From Oribacterium sp. NK2B42 (lineage in GTDB: Bacteria; Bacillota; Clostridia; Lachnospirales; Lachnospiraceae): DNA of 64,000 nucleotides. The stretch is from assembly GCF_000424445.1 (NCBI RefSeq), contig NZ_AUJX01000014.1, positions 1-64,000 of the forward strand, written 5' to 3'. Shown in pieces: positions 7,580 through 16,548 of the stretch (the first letter of the stretch is position 1; the number at the start of each line of letters is the position of its first letter). The position numbers and the translations under genes were made by a program. The notes under the pieces are model-generated. The model did no database searches, was not told where the DNA came from, and was given only the letters and a program-made list of their open reading frames with translations.

Positions 7580-9763
7580 ATGAAAAATATGTCATTTAAA
7601 AAAAACAACATGCTTTTCACGAACATCTTACAGAGGTCGGGGCTTGTCATATCACTGATCCTTGTGTTCATCATCCTATATGTGGATTACAAGAGCTTTC
7701 AGACTTACAGCAATGTTCTCATAAAACAGCAGGAGACAGAACTTCTTTCCATAGCGCGTATCGTAGGTGACAATCTCAACAATTTCCTTAAGCAGGAAAG
7801 AGATAAGATAGACGTGACTTTTTCAAAAGAATGCAGTGATCTTTCTGAAGTGCATGTCCGTAACAAATACCTTCTGGATGACAGCTTTCCTCTTTACAAC
7901 GGATATGTCCTTATGGATAAGGACTATAATATCGTGGATCTGTTCATGCCCGGGGGAAAGGATGCCTATCGGGAAGATAAGATTATGATGGGGGCTAAAA
8001 AATACAGTCTTGAAAAAAACTACAGAGCTGAAATCGTAGGAAAGAGCTATGACACTAAAGAAGGGAAATTTGCTCTGTATGTAAAGAAATCCCTGCGCAT
8101 TTCCGGTGATCCCTATACTGCCGTTTATTCCCTGGATCTAAACGAAATCTACAACAGGATCATCAAACCTGTGCGTATAAACGGAGGCGGATATATCTAT
8201 ATCAAGGATACCGGGAACACCATAATAATGCATCCCGTAACAGAGGAGGTAGGCACCACCGGTTTTCAATCCATATATGAAAACACCACAGGAGATCCCA
8301 ATGCCTTTGATGATATGTTCCGGTGGAGCAACTACCAGAAAAGAGCGGCTGAGGGATATGACGTCATTAATATTTATAAAAGGGATGGTGAAATCATAAA
8401 TCCCGAAACAGTCATCGGAGCATTTACAAAACTGTATATCCAGAACGAAGAATGGACGATAACGGCTATTCTTCCCATGGAGGTTTTGTCTCAGCCCCTA
8501 AGACAATTTCTCAATATTTTCTTTATCATCACACTTATCATGTTTTTGATAGCCATCATAGGGACCGCAGTTGTCATGAATATCATGAGGCAGAACAGAG
8601 AGATCAGCTATCTTCGTGAGATCAACAGCGGCATGGAGATGATCCAGAAACAAAGTGATGAAATAAGGAATTATCAAAGGATTCAGTCTCTTGGAATGAT
8701 GTCCAGTCATATAGCCCATGAGTTCAATAATTTCCTTACGCCGGTAATGGTCTATGTGGATCTTCTTGAGTCGGACCCTGACATTTCGGAAGAAAACCAC
8801 GAGCTCTTGAGGCAAATGTCTACATCTCTTGACCAGGCAAAGCAGTTATCTACGGACCTGCTCAGCTTTGCGAGACAGGATACCGGTGCGAAGCTTAATT
8901 TTATGGATCTTAGGGATGAAACAGAAAAAGCTGTGAATATTGTGAAACGTCTGACTCCACACAAGATCAAATTTGAGAGTGAGATCACACACGAAGACAT
9001 TCATCTCTACGGAAGAAACGGAAGCATTGAACATATATTGCTTAATCTCAGTAAAAATGCCTTTGATGCCATGGAGAATTCCGAGGAGAGAATTCTCAAA
9101 GTGACTCTGAAAAAAGAAGCAGATGAAGCTGTGCTCACGGTGTCGGATACAGGCTGCGGAATCCCGAATGAGATAATAGAGAAGATTTACGAGCCATTCT
9201 ATACAACCAAGGGCAGCAGGCAAGGCACCGGACTTGGACTTTCGGTGGTGAGGAATACAGTTACGTCAATGGGCGGAAGGATGAATGTTAAGAGCAGCAG
9301 TAAAGGCACAACCTTCACCATTCATTTTCCAATAAAAGAAAACGAACAGACAAGATCCCTGAGCAGGTTATCGGCCATAAGGCGTATAGCGATCATTTAT
9401 GACAAACGTATGGATCTGAGAAGAATTGAAGAGATATTCAGGGGAAGTAAATATCTGATTGAATATTTTGATCATCCGGCAGCTGTAATATCGATCATAC
9501 AGAGGAATAAGGATTATTTCGGTATGGTCATATCGTCTTATCACACACCTATTATGAACGGAGTGGAAACCCTGAACATCATAAGGAGTCTTAATCCGGA
9601 AATAAGACTCATACTCACAAGTGAAGAAAAGATGATCGAGTTTGAATGGTATCTCAACAATGGTTATTTTGACCGTCATGTGACTTTTGAAGACTTCTAT
9701 AAAGAGCTGAGTCAGCTCATATCATCAGACCCGTTAAACCTTCCCGGAGCAACAGGGGAGTAA
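7580..9763 (+). CDS. Membrane sensor histidine kinase with degenerate receiver domain
   Basis: A 727-residue hybrid-like kinase. A membrane segment at about 20-38, an extracytoplasmic Cache-like sensor (about 40-310) and a second membrane segment (about 311-335) precede the H-box SHIAHEFNNFLTP with His380. The ATPase domain has NLSKNAFDAM (about 488-497) and GTGLGL (549-554). The C-terminal 130 residues fold like a receiver, but the phospho-acceptor position reads SSYHTPIMNG, with Ser in place of Asp, so it probably cannot be phosphorylated. It sits directly before tctCBA and shares the locus with the response regulator at 13185. Inferred role: sensing extracellular tricarboxylate, as TctE does in proteobacteria. 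Confidence 0.85.
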   Translation: MKNMSFKKNNMLFTNILQRSGLVISLILVFIILYVDYKSFQTYSNVLIKQQETELLSIARIVGDNLNNFLKQERDKIDVTFSKECSDLSEVHVRNKYLLDDSFPLYNGYVLMDKDYNIVDLFMPGGKDAYREDKIMMGAKKYSLEKNYRAEIVGKSYDTKEGKFALYVKKSLRISGDPYTAVYSLDLNEIYNRIIKPVRINGGGYIYIKDTGNTIIMHPVTEEVGTTGFQSIYENTTGDPNAFDDMFRWSNYQKRAAEGYDVINIYKRDGEIINPETVIGAFTKLYIQNEEWTITAILPMEVLSQPLRQFLNIFFIITLIMFLIAIIGTAVVMNIMRQNREISYLREINSGMEMIQKQSDEIRNYQRIQSLGMMSSHIAHEFNNFLTPVMVYVDLLESDPDISEENHELLRQMSTSLDQAKQLSTDLLSFARQDTGAKLNFMDLRDETEKAVNIVKRLTPHKIKFESEITHEDIHLYGRNGSIEHILLNLSKNAFDAMENSEERILKVTLKKEADEAVLTVSDTGCGIPNEIIEKIYEPFYTTKGSRQGTGLGLSVVRNTVTSMGGRMNVKSSSKGTTFTIHFPIKENEQTRSLSRLSAIRRIAIIYDKRMDLRRIEEIFRGSKYLIEYFDHPAAVISIIQRNKDYFGMVISSYHTPIMNGVETLNIIRSLNPEIRLILTSEEKMIEFEWYLNNGYFDRHVTFEDFYKELSQLISSDPLNLPGATGE

Positions 9764-9790
9764 TACTGCCGGAAAAATAGCTTATACAAG

Positions 9791-9826
9791 CGGTCGGGCA
9801 TCCATTTAAACGGATGCCCGACCGTT
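9791..9826 (+). terminator. Terminator after the sensor kinase gene
   Basis: A perfect 13-bp stem CGGTCGGGCATCC / GGATGCCCGACCG with an 8-nt loop is followed by TTTGTCTG. It separates the kinase transcript from the tctC promoter. Confidence 0.7.
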
Positions 9827-9861
9827 TGTCTGTAAGTTTTATGACAAAACTGTCATTGTTA

Positions 9862-9912
9862 AATGTGCCCAAAATATTGCCTTCAAATGCAATGAAAAAT
9901 ATAATGTGCCCA
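9862..9912 (+). promoter_or_regulatory. tctC promoter flanked by direct repeats, candidate response-regulator site
   Basis: TTGCCT (9877-9882), a 17-bp spacer and TATAAT (9900-9905) form a good promoter. The 10-mer AATGTGCCCA occurs at 9862-9871 just upstream of the -35 and again at 9903-9912 over the -10/start region, 41 bp apart. A dyad ATGACA-AAAC-TGTCAT lies at 9841-9856. OmpR/PhoB-type regulators bind direct repeats, and one is encoded at 13185. That this protein binds these repeats is inference. Confidence 0.6.
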
Positions 9913-9943
9913 TAGGTTAAAGAACGAAAGGAGAAGTTCTATT

Positions 9944-10978
9944 ATGAAAAAATCATTTTTAGGTACTGTCGCAATTCTTGCGGCTATGTCAATGGCAGTT
10001 CTTACAGGTTGTGGTTCATCTACAGCACCTGAGACTAAGGCTGCAGGCGGAGATGCCAAGACAGAGACTGCTGCAGCTGGGGATGCTGCTGCAAGCGACT
10101 GGACCTGGGAGCGCAACATTGAAATCGTTTGCCCTTGGGGAACAGGTGGTGGAGCTGATACTACACTCAGAGCATTCGCTACAGCTCTTGAGAGTGAGAT
10201 CGGTGTTAAGGTTGTTGTAAACAACAAGTCAGGAGCAGGCGGAGTTACAGGTGTACAGTTTGCAGCCTCACAGCCTGCAGACGGATATACATATCTCCTC
10301 TGCACACAGTCACCTATGCTTGCACAGATCACAGGCGCTACAGATTTCGATGTTTACGGTTCAATCAAGCCTCTTTGCCAGCTCGTACATGACGTTAACG
10401 TATTCGTAGCAGGTAAGGATGAGCCATACAACAATATGGAAGAGCTTAAGGAGTACCTTAAGGCAAATCCGGGTTCTGTAAAGTGCGGAGTTATGACTAT
10501 CACAGGTCTTGACGCAGCCTGCGTACAGGGTGCATTTGATGGTGAGGTTGAGGCTGTTGCTTATACAGAGGGATCACAGCTCAATGCTGATATCGTAGGC
10601 GGACACATCAACCTTGGATGTGAGGGTCCTGCTGAGGTATCTGCAATGGTAGAGTCAGGCGACATGAAGGTTATCGGTGCTTGTACAGACCAGCACCTTA
10701 CACTTCCGGGCTGGGAGAATGTTCAGACAACCGCTGACATCAATAACGAGACAACTTATGGTCCTGCACGTGGTATCTTCTACATCCCTGGAACACCTGA
10801 TGCAGCTTTAAAGGCATTCGAGGCTGCTGCTGAGAAGGCTGTTGCATCTGATTCTTTCCAGGAGTTCTGCAAGCAGCAGGGTCTTGATCAGAGACAGGGC
10901 TGGCTCAACACAGCTGACTACACAGCCGCTTGGGATGCAGACTATGCGGATCTTACAGCTCTCTTTGGTACCAAGTAA
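9944..10978 (+). CDS. tctC: Tripartite tricarboxylate transporter, substrate-binding lipoprotein TctC
   Basis: A 344-residue TctC-family protein. The N-terminal signal ends in the lipobox LTGC with Cys23 as the lipidation site, then an Ala/Thr-rich linker (25-48) leads to the two-lobed Bug-type binding domain (NIEIVCPWGTGGGADTTLR; AASQPADGYTYLL). It binds a tricarboxylate outside the membrane and passes it to TctAB. GAAAGGAGAAG precedes the ATG. The strongly biased codon use (many AAG, CTT, GCA) implies high expression. The ligand is not provable from sequence; citrate or aconitate is inferred from neighbours. Confidence 0.93.
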   Translation: MKKSFLGTVAILAAMSMAVLTGCGSSTAPETKAAGGDAKTETAAAGDAAASDWTWERNIEIVCPWGTGGGADTTLRAFATALESEIGVKVVVNNKSGAGGVTGVQFAASQPADGYTYLLCTQSPMLAQITGATDFDVYGSIKPLCQLVHDVNVFVAGKDEPYNNMEELKEYLKANPGSVKCGVMTITGLDAACVQGAFDGEVEAVAYTEGSQLNADIVGGHINLGCEGPAEVSAMVESGDMKVIGACTDQHLTLPGWENVQTTADINNETTYGPARGIFYIPGTPDAALKAFEAAAEKAVASDSFQEFCKQQGLDQRQGWLNTADYTAAWDADYADLTALFGTK

Positions 10979-11012
10979 TTCATGATATTAGTATAAAGAG
11001 TTAGGTTTGGTC

Positions 11013-11046
11013 GGGGGAACAGGATATTGTTTCCCCGATTTTTCAA
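11013..11046 (+). promoter_or_regulatory. Intercistronic hairpin between tctC and tctB
   Basis: CGGGGGAACA pairs with TGTTTCCCCG (one mismatch) over a short loop, followed by ATTTTTC. It lies between the binding-protein and membrane genes. Such hairpins commonly stabilise the upstream message or partly terminate, giving more binding protein than permease. Confidence 0.55.
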
Positions 11047-11060
11047 AAGGGGGATTTATT

Positions 11061-11564
11061 TTGGATATCATTTTTTCAGCAGTTTTAATCATTGCCGGTA
11101 TAGGGCTTTTTGCAATGATCGGTGCAGATCCCGCAGCGGCAGCGTCACCAACAGAGCTTGGTGCAGCATTCTGGCCCCAGATCATTCTCGGCATAATGAT
11201 CATTCTTTCAGTAGTGAATATCGTTACTTCATTAAAGAAGCTTAAGGCTGATGGCAAGACCATCACTTCAGAGATTGATGTTGCAGGCTTCTTTAAGAGC
11301 AAGCTTTTTATCGGTATGATAGCAGTTGCGATCCTTGCCCTGGTACTTCCTACCATCGGATTTGTACCGTCATGTATTCTGTTCCTTATCGGTTACGGAA
11401 TCCTGCTTAAGGCAGATAATATCCCTAAGCTTGCAATAGTTTCAGTTCTTATCACCATCGTCATTTATATTCTTTTCCAGGGTGCTCTTGACATCATGCT
11501 TCCAAGAGGAACAGGTTTCTTCCGTGAGCTTGCACTTACATTTGAAAAGATATTACCGTTCTAA
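11061..11564 (+). CDS. tctB: Tripartite tricarboxylate transporter small membrane subunit TctB
   Basis: A hydrophobic protein of about 167 residues with four predicted membrane helices, matching the TctB family in size and location between TctC and TctA. The TTG start at 11061 is preferred because AAAGGGGG lies seven bases upstream; an in-frame TTG at 11007 would add 18 polar residues encoded by the intercistronic hairpin. It is the accessory membrane subunit of the sodium-driven TTT importer. The stop is 15 bp before tctA. Confidence 0.85.
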   Translation: MDIIFSAVLIIAGIGLFAMIGADPAAAASPTELGAAFWPQIILGIMIILSVVNIVTSLKKLKADGKTITSEIDVAGFFKSKLFIGMIAVAILALVLPTIGFVPSCILFLIGYGILLKADNIPKLAIVSVLITIVIYILFQGALDIMLPRGTGFFRELALTFEKILPF

Positions 11565-11579
11565 GGAGGAGATAAGAGT

Positions 11580-13082
11580 ATGTTTGATTTACTTGTAACA
11601 GGATTTTCTATAGTATTTGCGCCTGCTACCTTCCTCTTTATCGTAGGTGGTACCATCATCGGCGTTATCTTCGGAGCAATGCCGGGTGTTTCAGCATCCA
11701 TGGCGGTTGCCCTTGCACTGCCATTTGCTTACGCGATGAAGCCCATCGTTGCTATCGCGTTTCTTGTATCAGTTTACTGCGCATCCATCACCGGAGGCGG
11801 AATCACAGCTATCCTTTTCAAGATTCCGGGAACTCCTTCATCTGCGCCTACAACCTTCGACGGTTACCCCATGGCTCAGAGAGGTGAGGCAGGTAAGGCT
11901 CTGGGATATTCACTTATCGCATCTGCCTTCGGCGGACTTGTAGCAGCCTTCGCCATGGCTCTTATTTCTCCGCAGCTTGCAGCAGTAGCTCTTAAGTTCG
12001 GACCTTCAGAGCTTTTCGCAGTATCTTTCCTCGGACTTTCAGTTCTTTCATGTCTTGACAGTGACAATATCGTTAAGACTCTTATTTCAGGATGTATCGG
12101 ACTTTTGCTTGCATGTATCGGTATGGATCCTATGCTTGGTATCGCCCGTTTCACCTTCGGAAGCTCAACACTCCTTGGAGGTATCGAGATGATCCCTGTT
12201 ATGATCGGTCTCTTTGCCGTAACTGAGGTTCTTAAGCAGACAAACAAGCAGAAGAAGATCGATGTGGAGAAGGATTCTACCTCAAAGGGCGGAGATACAT
12301 CCGCAAAGCTTCCTTCATTCAAGGAGCTTTGGGATACAAAATGGACAATGATCCGTGCATCAATACTTGGTACAGTAGTAGGTATCCTTCCGGGTGCCGG
12401 CGCAACCATTGCTTCCTTCCTTTCATATGCAATTGAGAAGAAGGTTTCAAAGCATCCTGAACTTCTGGGTACAGGTATTCCTGACGGTATCGTAGCTTCC
12501 GAGGCAGCCAACAACGGTGCTACCGGTGGTGCCATGGTTCCTCTTCTTTCACTTGGTATCCCTGGCGGTAATGCAGCTGCCATTATGATGACAGCTCTCG
12601 TTATCCAGGGCGTGCAGGTAGGACCGCTTCTCATCAAACAGCAGCCTGAGTACCTTGCGTCAGTATTTGCATCAATGTTCGTTACCAATATCGTAATGGT
12701 AATTGTTTCCATGGGTATTGCGAGGGTATTCGCAAAGATCCTTTCCGTTCCGTATTCAATCCTCGGACCGGTTATCGTTATGCTTGCAACCATCGGTGCA
12801 TATGCCACAAACAATAACACAGGTGACGTTGTTCTCATGGTAGGTGCGGGTATCATCGGATATCTGTTCTCAAAGCTTAAATACAACTCGGCAGCACTTG
12901 TTCTTGGTCTCGTACTTGGACAGATGTGTGAGTCTAACTTCCGTAGAGCATATACACTCACAAACGGAAGCATTATGGCTATATTCTCAAAGCCTATCAC
13001 ATTCGTAATTGTAACAGCTTGTGTGATCATGCTTGTATATCCGTTTGTTAAGCCTCTTGTTTCAAAGAAGAAGGCAGCATAA
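11580..13082 (+). CDS. tctA: Tripartite tricarboxylate transporter large permease TctA
   Basis: A 500-residue TctA-family permease with about 10-12 membrane segments. Both family signatures are present: GTPSSAPTTFDGYPMAQRGE near residues 83-102, and ILPGAGATIASFLSYAIEKK near 270 with NNGATGGAMVPLLSLGIPG downstream. Together with TctC and TctB it forms a secondary importer for tricarboxylates. AAGGAGGA sits eight bases before the ATG. A strong terminator follows. Confidence 0.95.
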   Translation: MFDLLVTGFSIVFAPATFLFIVGGTIIGVIFGAMPGVSASMAVALALPFAYAMKPIVAIAFLVSVYCASITGGGITAILFKIPGTPSSAPTTFDGYPMAQRGEAGKALGYSLIASAFGGLVAAFAMALISPQLAAVALKFGPSELFAVSFLGLSVLSCLDSDNIVKTLISGCIGLLLACIGMDPMLGIARFTFGSSTLLGGIEMIPVMIGLFAVTEVLKQTNKQKKIDVEKDSTSKGGDTSAKLPSFKELWDTKWTMIRASILGTVVGILPGAGATIASFLSYAIEKKVSKHPELLGTGIPDGIVASEAANNGATGGAMVPLLSLGIPGGNAAAIMMTALVIQGVQVGPLLIKQQPEYLASVFASMFVTNIVMVIVSMGIARVFAKILSVPYSILGPVIVMLATIGAYATNNNTGDVVLMVGAGIIGYLFSKLKYNSAALVLGLVLGQMCESNFRRAYTLTNGSIMAIFSKPITFVIVTACVIMLVYPFVKPLVSKKKAA

Positions 13083-13108
13083 TTTCATAATAGAAACTGT
13101 AAATAATC

Positions 13109-13139
13109 GGAGCTTCCGCACTGTGCGGGAGCTCTTTTT
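13109..13139 (+). terminator. Terminator after tctA
   Basis: GAGCTTCCGCA pairs with TGCGGGAGCTC (one G-T pair) with a 3-nt loop, followed by TTTTTA. It separates tctCBA from the response regulator. Confidence 0.75.
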
Positions 13140-13184
13140 ATGGTATTATGATACGAAAGGATGATAATCGAAGGGGAGTGCTTT

Positions 13185-13886
13185 ATGGCTAATGAAAACA
13201 TACTGGTGGTAGATGATGAGATTTCAATACGTATGGCTATACGTACAGCCTTGAAGAGGGAAGGGATGCGGGTTACGGAAGCGTCGGACGGAAGCATTGC
13301 CCTCAAGCTCCTGAAGGAACAGAAATTCAGCCTCATCATCCTTGATGTGATGATGGAAAATGTGGGAGGTTATGAAGTGCTCCGGCAAATGAGAGGAGCC
13401 AATGACATGACCCCGGTTCTCATGCTGTCCGGAAAATCCGATGAAACCGATCAGATGACAGGCCTCCTGTACGGTGCAGACAGCTATATCACAAAACCCT
13501 TCCATACAGCCCTCCTCATACAAAACGTGAAAGCCCTTATCCGAAGATCCCAGGTATACGCCCAGGCAAACAATGACCAGATAAAAACAGGTCCTTTCAG
13601 TGTTGATACATTGAAACTTGAATGCCTGAAAAACGGAGAGAGACTGGACTTCACCGGCCGCGAAACCGCCCTTTTCCGTTTCTTCATGGAGCACCCCGGC
13701 GAAGTATTCACCAAAGAACAGCTCTACCGCCAGATTTGGGACGACAGCGGCGCAGTGGTAGACGAAAACACCGTCACGGTATATGTGAAACGCATACGAA
13801 GCAAAATAGAAGCAGATCCTAAAAACCCTATATATCTTAAAACAGTTCGTGGAGTAGGATATAGATTTGATCAGTCAGATACTTGA
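13185..13886 (+). CDS. OmpR/PhoB-family response regulator
   Basis: A 233-residue regulator with a receiver domain (acidic pair Asp10/Asp11, phospho-acceptor Asp54 in IILDVMM, Lys104 in YITKPF) and a C-terminal winged helix (about 133-228; AVVDENTVTVYVKRIRSKIE is the recognition helix region). The ATG at 13185 is preferred over the in-frame one at 13161 because AAGGGGAG lies seven bases before it. The kinase before tctC lacks a functional receiver, so this protein is its likely phosphorylation target and activator of tctCBA. Confidence 0.9.
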   Translation: MANENILVVDDEISIRMAIRTALKREGMRVTEASDGSIALKLLKEQKFSLIILDVMMENVGGYEVLRQMRGANDMTPVLMLSGKSDETDQMTGLLYGADSYITKPFHTALLIQNVKALIRRSQVYAQANNDQIKTGPFSVDTLKLECLKNGERLDFTGRETALFRFFMEHPGEVFTKEQLYRQIWDDSGAVVDENTVTVYVKRIRSKIEADPKNPIYLKTVRGVGYRFDQSDT

Positions 13887-13904
13887 TATAAATACAGTCA
13901 AGGC

Positions 13905-13969
13905 AGACCAGAGGGGCATCCCTGATACACTGCAGGCGACTCGGTGTATCAGGGATGCCCCTCTGGTCT
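13905..13969. terminator. Long bidirectional hairpin between convergent genes
   Basis: A perfect 26-bp stem (13905-13930 with 13944-13969) and a 13-nt loop lie between the response regulator and the oppositely oriented lysR-2. The core GGGCATCCC / GGGATGCCC resembles the hairpins at 9791 and 29791. It probably terminates both transcripts, though neither side has a long T tract. Confidence 0.65.
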
Positions 13970-13986
13970 GTCTGTCCGGATTGAGA

Positions 13987-14901
13987 TTACGTGAAGTCCC
14001 TAACAATCTTTATATACTCCGTGGCATGGTACGGCAGATAGCTGTTCTTCCGATAAGCCGCCACGAAATTGATGGGTGTACTGGGGTCTCCCACTGAAAA
14101 ATATTTCAGAGGTCTGTCAAGAGTCATATGCTTAAGGTGAGTCTCCGTAATGAAGCAGACCCCGTAATTTCTGGAGGCAAGCTCTGCCTCAGCCCGGATG
14201 TTGCTGGTTTCAAGGATTATGTTGGGGGTGATGCGGTGCTGCCTGAAAAGCCTGTCCACTATGATCCTGGTACGCTGATTGGGATTCTGCATTATCACAC
14301 CCTGCCCCCTTTCCTCCAAATAATTAAGATCCAGGTGAGGATAGCGGCAGCCCTCCATGGGGTAGGCCAGCTCACACAGAGGATTTTCCGGAGACATTAC
14401 CAAAACCATCTCCTCATGGCTTATGATCTCGGTCTCTATATTGGGGTTGTCATCCGGCTGATTGTAAAACGCAAGGTCGATGTCTCCGTTCAGGATCAGC
14501 TCGTTAAGGCGGCTGGAGCTGGCCTCATGGATTTTGATCTTTACATTCGGATAAAGACTGTGGAATATAGGGAGGGTACAGGGCAGCATGTAGGTTCCTC
14601 TCATGGCAGGAAAGCCCACATTGAGTAAACCCGAATCATTCTTCAGGATGTCTCCCAATTCCTGATCCAGTTCTTTTTTTATATTCAATATTTCTTTAGC
14701 TCTCGCAAGATAACGCTGTCCCATATAAGTCGGCACATACCTGTTCCCTATCCGGTTAAACAAGGGCTGCCCAACGGAGGACTCTGTATTCTGTAAGAAT
14801 CTTGAAAGAGAAGGCTGTGACAGAAAAAGTGCCTCCGCCGCCTTCGAAATATTTCCATACTTTTCAATCGCAATCAGATATGTAAGATCCTTGAAATCCA
14901 T
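13987..14901 (-). CDS. LysR-family transcriptional regulator (lysR-2)
   Basis: A 304-residue LysR protein on the minus strand. The helix-turn-helix covers residues 1-60 (AAEALFLSQPSLSRFLQN), and the effector-binding domain about 90-295. It is transcribed divergently from prpF-2 across a 327-bp spacer holding a long dyad (15032-15063), the usual LysR arrangement. It likely controls prpF-2 and the following permease/hydratase genes in response to a tricarboxylate. It is clearly paralogous to lysR-1 in architecture. Confidence 0.9.
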   Translation of the reverse strand: MDFKDLTYLIAIEKYGNISKAAEALFLSQPSLSRFLQNTESSVGQPLFNRIGNRYVPTYMGQRYLARAKEILNIKKELDQELGDILKNDSGLLNVGFPAMRGTYMLPCTLPIFHSLYPNVKIKIHEASSSRLNELILNGDIDLAFYNQPDDNPNIETEIISHEEMVLVMSPENPLCELAYPMEGCRYPHLDLNYLEERGQGVIMQNPNQRTRIIVDRLFRQHRITPNIILETSNIRAEAELASRNYGVCFITETHLKHMTLDRPLKYFSVGDPSTPINFVAAYRKNSYLPYHATEYIKIVRDFT

Positions 14902-15031
14902 AATAACTCCTTGCTTAAATTTCTGTGCAATAGCTCAGCCATAGCCTATTAAATGATGAATATTAGAATTCATGGTGAATCAGGCACCTGCGTGATCCGT
15001 ATTAATCATACACTAAACCCGACTATACGTT

Positions 15032-15063
15032 CAATGCATATATTTTATCGAATAAATGCATTG
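15032..15063. promoter_or_regulatory. LysR-type dyad between lysR-2 and prpF-2
   Basis: CAATGCAT (15032-15039) and ATGCATTG (15056-15063) form a perfect interrupted dyad with a 16-bp centre. A possible prpF-2 promoter, TTGGAT-18-TAATGT (15061-15090), overlaps its right edge. The position between divergent genes fits an autoregulatory LysR operator. Confidence 0.6.
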
Positions 15064-15228
15064 GATATATAAAAGTACAAATGCTAATGTATAGCTACAG
15101 AAACAAATGCGCACTTGTTCATTGAAAACCTAACGAAATGTTGCCCGTCATCCCCCTGATGAGTAACATTTCCCGATTCTTTTATTAAGATGCTGAGCTT
15201 TAAGGGAGTAGCAGCAAAAGGAGATAAT

Positions 15229-16392
15229 ATGGGAAAGATGCAAGGAAGTGCGATGAAGCTGCCGGTTACTATCATCAGAGGCGGAACCAGCAAAGGCGTT
15301 TACATTCTTGAAAGCGACCTTCCAAAGGATAAAAGCGAGTGGGACAACATCCTTCTGAGACTTATGGGAAGTCCTGACAAAAAGCAGATAGACGGACTTG
15401 GCGGTTCACAGTCAGTAACAAGTAAGGTAGCTATCATTAAGAAGTCTGACAGACCTGATGCAGATGTTGATTACACCTTCGCTCAGGTATCGGTTGATAA
15501 GCCTATCGTAAGCTACAAAGGAAACTGCGGAAACATTTCTTCCGGTGTAGGACCCTTCGCAATTGAAAAGGGACTGGTTGAAGTAAAGGACGGAATGACA
15601 AGCGTTCGTGTCTTCAATACAAACACAGATAAGATCATCGAAGAGGAAGTTAAGACTGAAGACGGAGAAGTAGTTTATGACGGCGATTTCGCAATAGCCG
15701 GAGTTCCCGGAACAGCATCCCCCATAAAGCTTAAATTTATAGATCCGGCAGGAACCCTTGGAAAAGGACTTCTTCCTACAGGTAATGCGGTAGATGTCCT
15801 GGATGTTCCTGATTTCGGCAAGGTTGAGGTTTCCATCGTTGATGCAGCAAATCCTCTGGTATTCGTAAAGGCACAGAGCCTTGGCTTAAACGGTGGCGAG
15901 ACACCTGATGATATTAACGGAGATGCTGAAAAGCTTGATCTTCTTGAAAAAGTAAGAGGTCTTGCAGCAGTAAAGCTTGGTCTTATAGATGACTATACAA
16001 AGTCAGCATGGGAGACCCCCGGTATTCCTAAGATGACCTTCGTTTCCGAAGCTGCGGATTACATAACTATGGATGGCAAGGAAATCAAGAAAGAAAACAT
16101 TGACCTTCTTTCCAGAATGATGTCAATGCAGAAGGCTCATCCAAGCTATGCTATGACAGGTGCTATGTGTACAGCAGCTGCGGCAGTAGTTGAGGGAAGC
16201 GTTGTTAATAAGGTTCTTTCAGTTGGTACAGATACACAGTTCATCCGTATAGGACATGCAAGCGGCATTCTTGAGTGTGGAGTTGACTATGCTGCAGATG
16301 CAGAAAAGCCAGGTGTACCAAAAATCGATGACACCTTTGGATTCAGAACTGCAAACCTGATCATGGAAGGTAATGCAGTCATAAGAGGCTGA
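15229..16392 (+). CDS. prpF: PrpF-family aconitate isomerase (copy 2)
   Basis: A 387-residue PrpF homologue with IRGGTSKG (16-23), GSPDKKQIDGLGG and the GNCGN motif with Cys100. It is a clear paralogue of the product at 763. The ATG at 15229 has AAAAGGAG seven bases upstream; an in-frame ATG at 15190 would add 13 residues without a ribosome site. It lies divergent from lysR-2 and upstream of a carboxylate permease and hydratase 2. The likely reaction is trans-/cis-aconitate isomerisation; alternatives in the family are oxalomesaconate and methylitaconate isomerisation, for which no partner genes are visible. Confidence 0.85.
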   Translation: MGKMQGSAMKLPVTIIRGGTSKGVYILESDLPKDKSEWDNILLRLMGSPDKKQIDGLGGSQSVTSKVAIIKKSDRPDADVDYTFAQVSVDKPIVSYKGNCGNISSGVGPFAIEKGLVEVKDGMTSVRVFNTNTDKIIEEEVKTEDGEVVYDGDFAIAGVPGTASPIKLKFIDPAGTLGKGLLPTGNAVDVLDVPDFGKVEVSIVDAANPLVFVKAQSLGLNGGETPDDINGDAEKLDLLEKVRGLAAVKLGLIDDYTKSAWETPGIPKMTFVSEAADYITMDGKEIKKENIDLLSRMMSMQKAHPSYAMTGAMCTAAAAVVEGSVVNKVLSVGTDTQFIRIGHASGILECGVDYAADAEKPGVPKIDDTFGFRTANLIMEGNAVIRG

Positions 16393-16548
16393 TAAGAAAG
16401 ACATAATAGTATAGAATAAAATTCTTCTGATTCCGGTAAGCCGGACAAATCGGAAGTAAGGATAGTAATTCTTTGGATATATAACGTTTGGGATATTTGA
16501 ATCTATGGTAGAGGCATTCAGCCTCGGAAAATTTTAGGAGATTTAGAA

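Noticed and set aside
9883-10332. A 149-codon antisense frame over tctC
   Set aside because: Composition and position are explained by the biased codons of tctC; there is no start signal.
11876-13030. A 384-codon open frame antisense to tctA
   Set aside because: It is rich in Ser/Thr/Ile/Pro, has no ribosome site and mirrors the highly biased codon use of tctA on the other strand. It is a shadow frame.
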